DNA of 64,000 nucleotides, from contig CAZNTX010000003.1 of NCBI GenBank assembly GCA_964576075.1, positions 1 through 64,000 on the forward strand. The letters are read 5' to 3'. This stretch comes from Thermohalobaculum sp964576075 (GTDB lineage: Bacteria; Pseudomonadota; Alphaproteobacteria; Rhodobacterales; Rhodobacteraceae). Below, one piece after another: positions 25,546-33,287 of this stretch. The notes beneath the pieces were generated by a model. That model worked only from the letters and a program-made list of their open reading frames with translations. It made no database searches and had not been told where the DNA came from. The translations under genes were made by a program, and so were the position numbers. Within the stretch, counting starts at the first letter, position 1; every line of letters starts with the position of its first letter.

Positions 25546-26318
25546 GGGCGCTGTCGGCCGGGGTGGCGGGGCTCGGCCTTGCGGCCCCCGGGCTCGACGG
25601 GTGGGACGCCTTCGCCGCGGCGCTCGCGGCGCCGGCTTGGGAGCCCGACGCGGCCTGGGCGCCGACGCCCGCCTGCCTCGCGCCCCGCGCCGCGCGCCGG
25701 CTCTCCCCGCAGATCCGGCTCGCGCTGGCCGCAGCCGAGCAGATCGCGCCGGCGCTGCCGGGGCAAGCGGGCTGGGTCTTCGCCTCGGCCTGCGGCGAGG
25801 GGGAGACGCTCAACGCCATCCTCGAGGCGCTGACGGCGGCCGAGCCGATGATCCAGCCGCTGCGCTTCCAGAACGCCGTGCACAACGCGGCCGCCGGGCA
25901 GTGGACCATCGCCGAGGGGCTGACCGGCCCCGCAAGCTCCATCGCGGCCTATGACGAGACGGCGGGCGCGGGGATGCTGAAGGCGCTCCTGCAAGTGGCG
26001 CTCGAAGGCCGGCCGGTCGGGCTCGTGATCTACGACGCGCCGCTGCCAGCGCCCCTCGACGAGAAGCGCCCGATGGGCCTGGCCTTCGCCGCGGCGCTCG
26101 CGCTTCTGCCGGAGGGGGGCGCGGCCCGGCTCTCGGGGCGGCTCGCGCCGGGCGGCCCGACGCCGGCGGAGAGCGCGGTCGCCCGGGCGCTGATGGCCAC
26201 CGGCAACCCCGCGGCGGCGATCCTGCCGCTCCTCGAACGGCTCGCGCGGGGCGAGGCGGGGGCGGTGCGGCTTGGGCTCCACGGCGCCCAGGCGCTCGAG
26301 CTGGAGGTCGCGCCGTGA
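25542..26318 (+). CDS. Ketosynthase-like chain length factor
   Basis: 258 residues resembling the beta-ketoacyl synthase N-terminal domain 2 family. FQNAVHNAAAGQWTIA is the recognisable motif, followed by GPASSIAAYDETAGAGMLKALLQ. There is no TACSS cysteine motif and the protein lacks the C-terminal thiolase half, so it is unlikely to condense on its own. In aryl-polyene pathways a protein of this type pairs with the full ketosynthase and sets chain length. It overlaps the ketosynthase and the next dehydratase by 4 bases each. Confidence 0.85.
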   Translation: MRALSAGVAGLGLAAPGLDGWDAFAAALAAPAWEPDAAWAPTPACLAPRAARRLSPQIRLALAAAEQIAPALPGQAGWVFASACGEGETLNAILEALTAAEPMIQPLRFQNAVHNAAAGQWTIAEGLTGPASSIAAYDETAGAGMLKALLQVALEGRPVGLVIYDAPLPAPLDEKRPMGLAFAAALALLPEGGAARLSGRLAPGGPTPAESAVARALMATGNPAAAILPLLERLARGEAGAVRLGLHGAQALELEVAP

Positions 26319-26755
26319 CGGAGGCCGAGACCGGGCTCGACGCGGCGCTCGCCCGGATGCCGCACGAAGGCGCGATGCTGCTCCTCGCCCGCGTGCTCGA
26401 GGCAGGACCCGAGGGGCTGACGGCGGAGGCGCGGGACCATCGCGGCGCGGACTATCCGCTCCGCCGGCGCGGGCGGCTGCCGACGCTGGCCCTGGCCGAA
26501 CTCGGCGCGCAGGCGGCGGCGGCCCATGCCTCGCTCCACGGCATCGGGGGGGCGCATGTGGGCCTCCTGCTCGCACTCCGCGACCTCGCCGCCGCGGCGC
26601 CGGAGGCGGACGCGCTGCCGGCGCCGCTGCGCGTCCGGGCCGAGGCGCTCGACCGCACGGGCGGCGGCGCGCGCTACCGGTTCCGCGTCGAGACGGCGGC
26701 GGGCGCAGACGTCCTCTCCGGCGAGGCGCTGCTCGCCATCCGGGAGGCGCCATGA
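26315..26755 (+). CDS. ApeP-like hotdog dehydratase
   Basis: 146 residues from GTG. MPHEGAMLLLARVLEAG and LALAELGAQAAAAHASLHG correspond to the PHRGxM...E.xAQAxAAHxG pattern of ApeP-type 3-hydroxyacyl-ACP dehydratases, with the His and the helix Glu in place. It would remove water after ketoreduction to leave the trans double bond of the polyene. Together with the gene at 20407 the cluster has two different hotdog proteins, as aryl-polyene clusters usually do. Confidence 0.85.
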   Translation: MTEAETGLDAALARMPHEGAMLLLARVLEAGPEGLTAEARDHRGADYPLRRRGRLPTLALAELGAQAAAAHASLHGIGGAHVGLLLALRDLAAAAPEADALPAPLRVRAEALDRTGGGARYRFRVETAAGADVLSGEALLAIREAP

Positions 26756-27483
26756 GCCGCCACCCCAACCCCCGCGCTCTCGTCACCGGCGCCTCGAGCC
26801 CGATCGGCGCGGCCATCGCCGAGGCGCTCGCCGAGGACGGCCACCGGCTGATCCTGCAGGCCAACCGCAACCTCGCCGCGGCGGAGGCGGTGGCCGAGGC
26901 GGTGCGCGCCCGCGGCGGCGTGGCGGAGGCCGTCGCGCTCGACCTGACCGACCCCGCCGCCTCCGACCGGCTCGCGGAGATGGCGACGGCGGAGCCCGTG
27001 CAGGTCCTCGTCCACGCCGCGGGCGGGCAGCGCGACAAGCCCTTCGCCGCGATGGACCGGGCGGACTGGACCGACATCCTCGACATCAACCTGACGAGCT
27101 TCTTCGCCGCCGCGCAGCCGCTCATGCTGCCGATGATGCGCACGCGCTGGGGGCGGATCGTCGCCGTCTCCTCGCTCTCCGGCGTGATCGGCAATCGCGG
27201 GCAGGCGAACTATGCCGCGGCCAAGGCGGGGCTCCATGCGGCGATCAAGTCGATCGCGCGGGAATACGGGCGGCGCGGGATCACGGCGAACGCCGTCGCC
27301 CCCGGCCTCATCGACACCCCCGAGACCCGGACGCTGGCCAATTGGGACGAGCTCGTCCGGCTCTGCCCGGCCGGGCGCGCGGGCACCTGCGAGGAGGTTG
27401 CGGCCACGATACGCTTTCTGATTTCCCCCAAAGCAGGCTATTGTTCCGGCCAAGTGATTTGTCTCGACGGCGGAAGCGGTTGA
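26752..27483 (+). CDS. 3-oxoacyl-ACP reductase (FabG-like)
   Basis: 243-residue short-chain dehydrogenase. The cofactor loop TGASSPIG is near residue 13; the catalytic residues are Asn in DINLTSF, Ser in SSLSG and Tyr/Lys in NYAAAKAG, with the terminal CLDGGSG. An arginine in the ANRN segment after the second strand suggests NADPH. It would reduce the 3-keto group in each elongation round (ApeQ role). ATGA overlap with the previous gene. Confidence 0.92.
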   Translation: MSRHPNPRALVTGASSPIGAAIAEALAEDGHRLILQANRNLAAAEAVAEAVRARGGVAEAVALDLTDPAASDRLAEMATAEPVQVLVHAAGGQRDKPFAAMDRADWTDILDINLTSFFAAAQPLMLPMMRTRWGRIVAVSSLSGVIGNRGQANYAAAKAGLHAAIKSIAREYGRRGITANAVAPGLIDTPETRTLANWDELVRLCPAGRAGTCEEVAATIRFLISPKAGYCSGQVICLDGGSG

Positions 27484-27487
27484 CCCC

Positions 27488-28768
27488 ATGACACACCAGC
27501 CTCTCACCCTCACCGGCGGCAAGGTGGAGACCTGCGACGCGCTCGTGCTCGGCGGCGGGCCCGGCGGCTCGGCGATGGCGATTCTCCTGGCAGAGGCCGG
27601 GCTCCGCGTGATGCTCGTCGAGAAGGACAAGCATCCGCGCTTCCATATCGGCGAGTCGCTCCTGCCGCACTCGCTGCCGATCCTGGAGCGGCTCGGGGTG
27701 CTCGAGGAGGTCGACCGGATCGGGGTGTTCAAGCCGGGCGCGGAGTTCGTCAGCGAGGACGGGACGAAGCGCGTCGTCTTCCGCTTCGAGCGCCAGCTGC
27801 TCGACGGGCCGGGCCATGCCTATCAGGTGCGCCGCTCCGAGTTCGACCAACTGCTCTTCGAGCGCGCCCGCGCCGTCGGCGTGGACTGCCTCGAGGAGAC
27901 GGCCGCGCGGGTGCTCTCCTGCGAAGCGGACTCGGCGCTCGTCGGTCTCGCGACCCCCGGGGGCGAGCGGGTGGTGCGCACCGAGCTCCTCGTCGACACC
28001 TCCGGGCGCTCGACCGTCACCGCGAAGATGCGGGACGAGAAATCCCCCGATCCGCGCAACACCTCCGCCGCGATCTTCGGCCATTTCCGAGGCGTGCCGC
28101 GCGCGCCGGGGCCCGAGGGGGGCAATATCCGCATCCATCTGACAGATCCGGGCTGGATGTGGCAGATCCCGCTGCGCGACGGGGTGACCTCCATCGGCCT
28201 CGTCGCCCCCGGGGCCTATATCGCGGGGCGGAACGGGCCGAAGGAGCCGTTCTTCCACGCCCATGTCGCGCGCCATCCGGAGATCGCCCGGATGCTCGCA
28301 GAGGCCGAGCTCGTCGGGGAAATGCGTGCGACGGGGAACTTCTCCTATCGCAGCGCCGCGGCGCACGGGCCTGGGCATATCAAGGTCGGCGACGCTTACG
28401 GCTTCCTCGACCCGATCTTCTCCACCGGCATCCATCTCGCGCTCCTCGGCGCGCGGGACGCGGCGGCGGCGGTTCTCGAGGCGCGCGCCCAACCCGCCCG
28501 GCGCGAGGCCATCATGGCGCGCTACGACCGCACGGTCCGCCACCGGCTCTCCTACGTCTCCTGGTTCGTCTACAAGATCCACGACCCGGTCTTCCGCGAG
28601 ATGTTCCTCAACCCGCGGAACATCCTCGGGGTGGAGCGCGCCGTGATCTCCCTTCTCGCGGGCGATTTTCGCAACGACATCCGAATCCGCGCGCGAATTT
28701 GGCTGTTCAAGGCCTTTCGTCGTATAATCGAGTTGAGCAAGGGGCGTGAGGGAGCGGAGCATGCGTGA
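27488..28768 (+). CDS. Flavin-dependent halogenase-like oxidoreductase
   Basis: 426 residues. The FAD site LGGGPGG is at 21-27 and RFHIGESLLPHSLPILERLG at 51-70. Two halogenase hallmarks are present: WMWQIP (223-228, motif WxWxIP) and FLDPIFSTG (306-314, motif FxxPxxSxG). Lys82 in FKPGAEF lies about where the catalytic lysine of flavin halogenases is expected. Such enzymes chlorinate or brominate aromatic or electron-rich carbons and need a separate flavin reductase, none of which is in the cluster. Xanthomonadins are brominated aryl polyenes, so a halogenated product is a reasonable guess. Non-halogenating relatives share the fold. Confidence 0.82.
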   Translation: MTHQPLTLTGGKVETCDALVLGGGPGGSAMAILLAEAGLRVMLVEKDKHPRFHIGESLLPHSLPILERLGVLEEVDRIGVFKPGAEFVSEDGTKRVVFRFERQLLDGPGHAYQVRRSEFDQLLFERARAVGVDCLEETAARVLSCEADSALVGLATPGGERVVRTELLVDTSGRSTVTAKMRDEKSPDPRNTSAAIFGHFRGVPRAPGPEGGNIRIHLTDPGWMWQIPLRDGVTSIGLVAPGAYIAGRNGPKEPFFHAHVARHPEIARMLAEAELVGEMRATGNFSYRSAAAHGPGHIKVGDAYGFLDPIFSTGIHLALLGARDAAAAVLEARAQPARREAIMARYDRTVRHRLSYVSWFVYKIHDPVFREMFLNPRNILGVERAVISLLAGDFRNDIRIRARIWLFKAFRRIIELSKGREGAEHA

Positions 28769-29048
28769 CGAGGTGGCCGGGTATGTGGACGAGGCGCTGC
28801 GGCGCGAGGTCGCCGAGCTGATCGTGGAGGCGCTCGTTCTCGAGGACGTGACGGCGGAGGAGATCGACCCGGACGCCCCGCTCTTCGGCGACGGGCTCGG
28901 CCTCGATTCGATCGACGCGCTCGAACTCGCCTTCGCCATCGCCCAGAAATACGGGATGAAGCTGCGCTCTGACGACGATCGCAACGGCGAGATCTTCGCT
29001 TCGCTGAACGCGCTCGCCCGCCATATCGGCGAGCATCGGACGACGTGA
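28761..29048 (+). CDS. Acyl carrier protein
   Basis: 95 residues. LFGDGLGLDSIDALELAFAI contains the phosphopantetheine attachment serine (Ser50) in GLDSID, within a four-helix ACP pattern. It carries the growing chain. The start overlaps the halogenase end by 8 bases (ATG at 28761 after GGGAG) and the stop overlaps the following membrane gene by 4. Most aryl-polyene clusters have two ACPs; only this one was found here. Confidence 0.93.
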   Translation: MRDEVAGYVDEALRREVAELIVEALVLEDVTAEEIDPDAPLFGDGLGLDSIDALELAFAIAQKYGMKLRSDDDRNGEIFASLNALARHIGEHRTT

Positions 29049-29683
29049 GCGCCGCGGCCCGCCCTGCCCTGCCCCTCTGGCTGCCGACCGCGCTGGCCGG
29101 CGGCGCCTCGCTCGCCTGGGCGCTGGCGCCCGGTCCCCTCGACGCGGCGTTCACCGCGCTGCTCGCCCTCTGCGTCTGGCGCGGGGCGCCCCGATTCGGC
29201 GCCGCGCCCCGCGCCGCCTGGCTCGCCGGGCTCGGGGTCGGGGCGGTCGGGGGCGCGCTGCTGCTGCTCGTGCCCGAGGTGCGGCTCGCGCCCTATCTCG
29301 GCGTCTTCGCGGTCAATCTGGCGCTCGCGGCGGTGTTTCTGCGCGGCGTCCTGCCGGGGCGGGAGCCGATCCTGCTGCAGCTGATCCGGCAGATGGGCCT
29401 CGGGCCGGAGGGAACGGCCGCCTTCCGGCGCTTCGTGCACCGGCAATGCTGGGTCTGGGCCGGCCTGTCGGCGACGACGGCCGCCGCCGCGGCGGTGGCG
29501 ACGCTGTCCGAGGCCCTGCGCGCGGAGGCCGGTCTCGCGATCACGGGGCTCCTCGCCTTCCAGGTCGTCTGGTTCGTCGCGACCCACCGCTACGCCACCC
29601 GCCGCTACGCCCGGCCCGAGACCTGGCGGCGCACCCTCGCCACGCTCTCCGATCCCGCCGCCTGGTCGGCGCTCGAGATCTGA
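29045..29683 (+). CDS. Integral membrane protein of the pigment cluster
   Basis: 212 residues from GTG with about five or six hydrophobic segments (WLPTALAGGASLAWAL, AAFTALLALCVW, VGAVGGALLLLV, YLGVFAVNLALAAVFL and two more). The central motif VHRQCWVWAGLSATTAA and a C-terminal cytoplasmic tail resemble the COG4648-type protein that commonly sits between the ACP and the ligase in aryl-polyene clusters. No enzymatic role is assigned; it may organise synthesis at the membrane. Confidence 0.75.
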   Translation: MSAAARPALPLWLPTALAGGASLAWALAPGPLDAAFTALLALCVWRGAPRFGAAPRAAWLAGLGVGAVGGALLLLVPEVRLAPYLGVFAVNLALAAVFLRGVLPGREPILLQLIRQMGLGPEGTAAFRRFVHRQCWVWAGLSATTAAAAAVATLSEALRAEAGLAITGLLAFQVVWFVATHRYATRRYARPETWRRTLATLSDPAAWSALEI

Positions 29684-29686
29684 GCG

Positions 29687-31024
29687 ATGCGCGGGGCGGG
29701 GGATCTCTTCTGCATCGCCGGCGGGCGGAGCCGGAGCTGGGCGGAGTTCGCCGGCGACGTCGCCGCGCTCCGCCCCCGCCTCGGCGGCGCGGACGCGGTC
29801 TGCAATCTCTGCCGGGACCGCTACGCCTATGCGGTCGGCCTCGCCGCGGCGATGGCCAACGGTCAGACCACCGTGCTCCCGCATTCGACCGCGCCCCGCG
29901 CTCTCGCCGCGGCGCTCGACGGGGCGGAGGCGCCGCTCGTCCTCGGCGGCGAGGCGGCCCCCGAGGGCAGCGCCCGGCGCCTCGCCCGCCTGCCCGACGG
30001 GGCCGGGCGCGCCGACCCCGCTCCCCTCCTCGCCGATCTCGAGGCCGCGGGCGGCGAGATCCACGTCTTCACCTCCGGCTCCACGGGGCACCCGGTGCGC
30101 CATCGCAAGCGTTGGCGCACCCTCGCAGGGGGCGCGGGCGTCACCGAGGGGGTGATCGCAGCCGCCGGCCTCGCCGAGACCCCGTTCGCGATCCTCGGCA
30201 CCACGCCGCACCAGCATATGTACGGCCTCGAGGCCGCCGTGTTCTCGGGACTCGCCTTCGGGCGCACGCTCCATCGCGGCACGGTTTTCTACCCCGCCGA
30301 TCTCGAGGCCGCGGCCTTGGAGCTGCGCGCCGCCGGCCTCGCGGGCGCCGTCCTCGCGACGAGCCCGACCCATCTGAAATTCCTCGAACACGCCGTGTGC
30401 GCCGTCCCCGAGCTCCGCGCCGTGATCTCCGCCACCGCGCCCCTGCCCGAAAGCCTCGCCGCGCGGATCGAGGGCGCGGCCATCCCCGTCTTCGAGATCT
30501 ACGGCTCGACCGAGACGGGATCGGTCGCCATACGCCGCACGGTCGAGGGACCGGACTGGACCCCGCTCGCCGGCTTCTCCCTCGAGACCCGCCCCGAAGG
30601 CTCGACCGCCGAGGCGCCCCATCTCGACGGCCCCGTCCTCCTGGGCGATCTGCTCTCGATCTCGCCCACCGGCCGGTTCCGCCTGCTCGGACGGGTCGGC
30701 GACATGGTGACCGTCGCGGGCAAGCGCACCAGCCTCGGCACGCTCAACGCGGTCGCCGCGGAGACCCCGGGCCTCGCCGACGCCGTCGTCCTGCGCGAGC
30801 GCCGCGACGCGGGGGACTGGCTCGGCGTGGTCGCCGTGCCCGCGCCGGGCGGAGCGTCGGAGACCGAGCTTCGCGCCGCGATCCGGGCCCAGTTCCGCGC
30901 CCATCTCGACCCGGTGTTCCAGCCGAGCCGGATCCAGTTCGCCGCCGCGCTGCCCCGCTCCGGCACCGGCAAGATCTCCGCGGCCGACCAGTCCGCCCTG
31001 CTCGCCGCCCTCCTCACCCCCTGA
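29687..31024 (+). CDS. Adenylate-forming ligase (acyl-ACP synthetase type)
   Basis: 445-residue ANL enzyme. The P-loop-like STGHPVRHRK, TSPTHLKFL, the core YGSTETGS, the hinge RLLGRVGDMVTVAGKRTSLG and the C-terminal catalytic lysine segment PRSGTGKIS are all visible. In aryl-polyene synthesis such a protein (ApeH role) activates the aromatic starter acid as its adenylate and loads it on the ACP. It is shorter than acyl-CoA synthetases. It is the last gene of the cluster. Confidence 0.9.
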   Translation: MRGAGDLFCIAGGRSRSWAEFAGDVAALRPRLGGADAVCNLCRDRYAYAVGLAAAMANGQTTVLPHSTAPRALAAALDGAEAPLVLGGEAAPEGSARRLARLPDGAGRADPAPLLADLEAAGGEIHVFTSGSTGHPVRHRKRWRTLAGGAGVTEGVIAAAGLAETPFAILGTTPHQHMYGLEAAVFSGLAFGRTLHRGTVFYPADLEAAALELRAAGLAGAVLATSPTHLKFLEHAVCAVPELRAVISATAPLPESLAARIEGAAIPVFEIYGSTETGSVAIRRTVEGPDWTPLAGFSLETRPEGSTAEAPHLDGPVLLGDLLSISPTGRFRLLGRVGDMVTVAGKRTSLGTLNAVAAETPGLADAVVLRERRDAGDWLGVVAVPAPGGASETELRAAIRAQFRAHLDPVFQPSRIQFAAALPRSGTGKISAADQSALLAALLTP

Positions 31025-31448
31025 TCCCTCCGCCCGAGCCGCCGGCGCGGCGCGTCTCAGGGGCGGAGCGTCGATGCCCGGTGCGGGCGCAGCCTGGCGG
31101 CGAAGGCCGCGAGGGGTGAGACAGCCCGGCGAGGCGTGCGGACCGCCGGTAACGCGGTCCTGGACCCGGCCGCGGATCTCTGCAGACCGGGTGGGGGGCC
31201 ATCGAGACCACCGGGCGATCGTAGCGCTCCGGGCCGCAGGAGCAGGTGCAGGCCACGATCTGTTCCTCGACGACCCCGTTTCGCGTGTTTCCGGTCCCTT
31301 CCTGCCGGTCCGGAGGCCGGTGTGCCCCGGAGGTGACACGAGCGGTCAGGGCCCCCCGCCCGAATAGCCCGCGCCGCGAGCAAGCCCCCCGGCACGACCC
31401 TCCGCGCCGGGGACGGCGAACTCCGCCGGCCCGAGGCGCCGAGGCGCC
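31025..31448. other. Gap between the pigment cluster and the DUF5666 gene
   Basis: About 420 bases between two convergent genes. No convincing gene is seen; an 80-codon reverse frame (31014-31256) has mixed codon use and no family match. There is a perfect 7-bp stem with a 7-base loop at 31140-31160 and a perfect 8-bp stem at 31433-31450 just at the DUF5666 stop. Neither has a T-run, so termination is only suggested. Confidence 0.5.
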
Positions 31449-33287
31449 TCAGCGCTCCCCACCGCCCCGGCCCCCTGGGCCGCCCCCTGGGCCGCCGCCG
31501 GGGCCGCCGCCACGGCCGCCGCGGCCCCCGCCGCGCCCGCCTGGACCGTCGCGCCCGCCGGGACCGGCCGAGGCGCCGCCCCCGGGCCCTGCGCCTCCGC
31601 CCGCGGCGCCGGGCCCTCCGCCTCTCCCTCCCGGTCCCGCTCCGCCGGCGCCTGGCCCGCCCTGTCCCGCTCCGCCCGCCCCGGGGCCGCCGGGTCCCGC
31701 ACCGCCCGGTCCCGCGCCACCGGCGCCTGGACCGCCGGGTCCGGGGCCGCCGTCGCCTCGGCCGCCCGGTCCCGCGCCGCCGCCGGGGCCGGGACCGCCG
31801 CGGGCGCCTGGGCCTGCCGGGCCTCGGCCGTCGCGGCCTCCGACAGCCCCTGCGCCGGGGCCGGGCCCGGTGGGGCCGAGGCCGTCGCGTCCGCCGCCGA
31901 GGCCGGAACCGCCCGCCCCGACGGCCGCGCCCGGCCCCCGGCCAGGCCCCGACGCGCCTGCGAGACCGGCCGGGCCGCGAGGCCCCGCAGCGCCGGCGCC
32001 GAGGGCCGCACCGCGTCCGGGCACGCCTGTGGCGCGGGTGCGCCCGGGGCCGCTCGCCCCGACCCGTCCGGACGCCGCGGCCGCTGCAGCGGCGGCACCG
32101 AGGGTGGCCCGGTCGGCCTCGAGGCCGAGGACCGAGCGGGCGCCGTCGAGCCCGACCGCGTCGGCCGCCGCCCCGAGCACCGCGCCGGGACGGCTGCGGC
32201 TCCCGAGGGGGGCGCTCTCCGGGGCCGCGGCGCGGGCGGCGGAGAGCGCGGCGCGGGCCGCCTCGACCCGGTCGCGCAGCCCCACCGTCGCCGCGCGGGG
32301 CGCGACGCGCGCGGCGATCGCGAGGCCGAGCGCCGGGCGTCCGATCCCGGCGGCCGCGCGCCGGGCCACCGCCCCGCTCTCGCCCTCGAACACGCCGACC
32401 CGGCCGAGCGCCGCGCCCTCCACCGCGATGTCCGGCTGCCCCGCCAGGGCGGCACCGGCCCCGGTGGCGACGGGCACGCCCTGCACGGAGACCCGGGCGA
32501 CGCCGGGGCCGAGCGGCGTCGCGAGCCCCGGATCGAGCCGCTCGGCACGGAGCACGCCGTCGGCATAGACCCCGGTCGCAGCGAGCGCCCCGGCCCGGGC
32601 GAGGCCGCCACGCACAGCGCCGGGGGCGAGCTCCACCGGCACGCCGCCGATCGCGAGCCGGCCTTGCGGATCGCGCGAGGCCGGGCCGGCCACATGCGCC
32701 CGCCCCCCGGCCTCCGGGCCGAGCACGGCGATATGGCCCGCGATCACCCCCTCGGGCCCCCAGACACCGGAGACCGCGACCGTCGCGCCGAGGGGGATCC
32801 GGGCGAGGGAGATCGCGCCGCCCCCGGGCCCGCGAAGCCGCGCGGCCGGGTCGAGCGTCACCGGCCGGCCGAGCACGCGGAGCCGGCCCGCCTCCAGATC
32901 GACCATCGAGACGGGGCCGACGAGCGGCCGGTAGCGCGCGAGATCGAGGGCGCAGAGCCGGCCCTCCGCCTGCGCGGCCCGGGCGATCAGCACCTCGCCC
33001 GTCTCGAGGCTCGCGACCGGCGCCGGGCCGAGCGCCGAGCGCACCTCCGCCCCGGGTGCGTGCAGGAGCCTGAGCCCGTTGACATGGATGCTCCCGAAAC
33101 CGGTGATCGCGCCGAGGATGCCGGTGCCGCCGATGCCGCCGTCGAGATCGTCCTCCGGGTCGCCCGGGTCGAGCCGGGCGCAGACGGCGGCCTCCCCCGA
33201 AGGCTCCGGCGCGGGCGGCGCGGCACAGGCCGCGAGGCCGAGGATCAGCAGGAGACAGGCGAGGCGGCTCCGGCGCGGGTCGGTCAT
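31449..33287 (-). CDS. DUF5666 lipoprotein with collagen-like Gly-rich tail
   Basis: 612 residues. A lipoprotein signal (CLLLILGLAAC) is followed by GGIGGTGILGAITGFGSIHVNG, the DUF5666 hallmark, and by repeated beta-rich modules (for example RLRVLGRPVTLDP, GRLAIGGVPVELAP) up to about residue 300. From about 400 to the end the protein is almost only Gly, Ala, Pro and Arg in GPG/GAG/GRG triplets. It is probably surface or periplasmic. It starts in an ATGA overlap with the DUF6502 gene, so both are co-translated. Function unknown. Confidence 0.82.
   Translation of the reverse strand: MTDPRRSRLACLLLILGLAACAAPPAPEPSGEAAVCARLDPGDPEDDLDGGIGGTGILGAITGFGSIHVNGLRLLHAPGAEVRSALGPAPVASLETGEVLIARAAQAEGRLCALDLARYRPLVGPVSMVDLEAGRLRVLGRPVTLDPAARLRGPGGGAISLARIPLGATVAVSGVWGPEGVIAGHIAVLGPEAGGRAHVAGPASRDPQGRLAIGGVPVELAPGAVRGGLARAGALAATGVYADGVLRAERLDPGLATPLGPGVARVSVQGVPVATGAGAALAGQPDIAVEGAALGRVGVFEGESGAVARRAAAGIGRPALGLAIAARVAPRAATVGLRDRVEAARAALSAARAAAPESAPLGSRSRPGAVLGAAADAVGLDGARSVLGLEADRATLGAAAAAAAASGRVGASGPGRTRATGVPGRGAALGAGAAGPRGPAGLAGASGPGRGPGAAVGAGGSGLGGGRDGLGPTGPGPGAGAVGGRDGRGPAGPGARGGPGPGGGAGPGGRGDGGPGPGGPGAGGAGPGGAGPGGPGAGGAGQGGPGAGGAGPGGRGGGPGAAGGGAGPGGGASAGPGGRDGPGGRGGGRGGRGGGPGGGPGGGPGGRGGGER
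31452..32090 (-). repeat. Low-complexity Gly-rich coding repeat
   Basis: The last about 210 codons of the DUF5666 gene are irregular GPG, GAG and GRG triplets, collagen-like but without a strict Gly-X-Y period throughout. The repetition keeps all six frames open and produces long false ORFs on both strands. Confidence 0.8.

Noticed and set aside
29446..31119. 557-codon frame across the membrane protein and ligase
   Set aside because: Shadow of the true ligase frame, which has all ANL motifs in frame at 29687-31024.
31014..31256. 80-codon cysteine-containing reverse frame after the DUF5666 gene
   Set aside because: Codon use is mixed, no ribosome site or family match; left inside the description of the gap.
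27308..31339. A 1343-codon open frame on the reverse strand opposite the pigment genes
   Set aside because: It is an antisense shadow caused by high G+C; the forward genes carry clear domains and coupled starts, the reverse frame none.
31246..32568. Proline-rich forward ORF opposite the Gly-rich tail
   Set aside because: It is the complement of the GPG repeats; the reverse frame has a lipoprotein signal and DUF5666 domain upstream, the forward frame has nothing.
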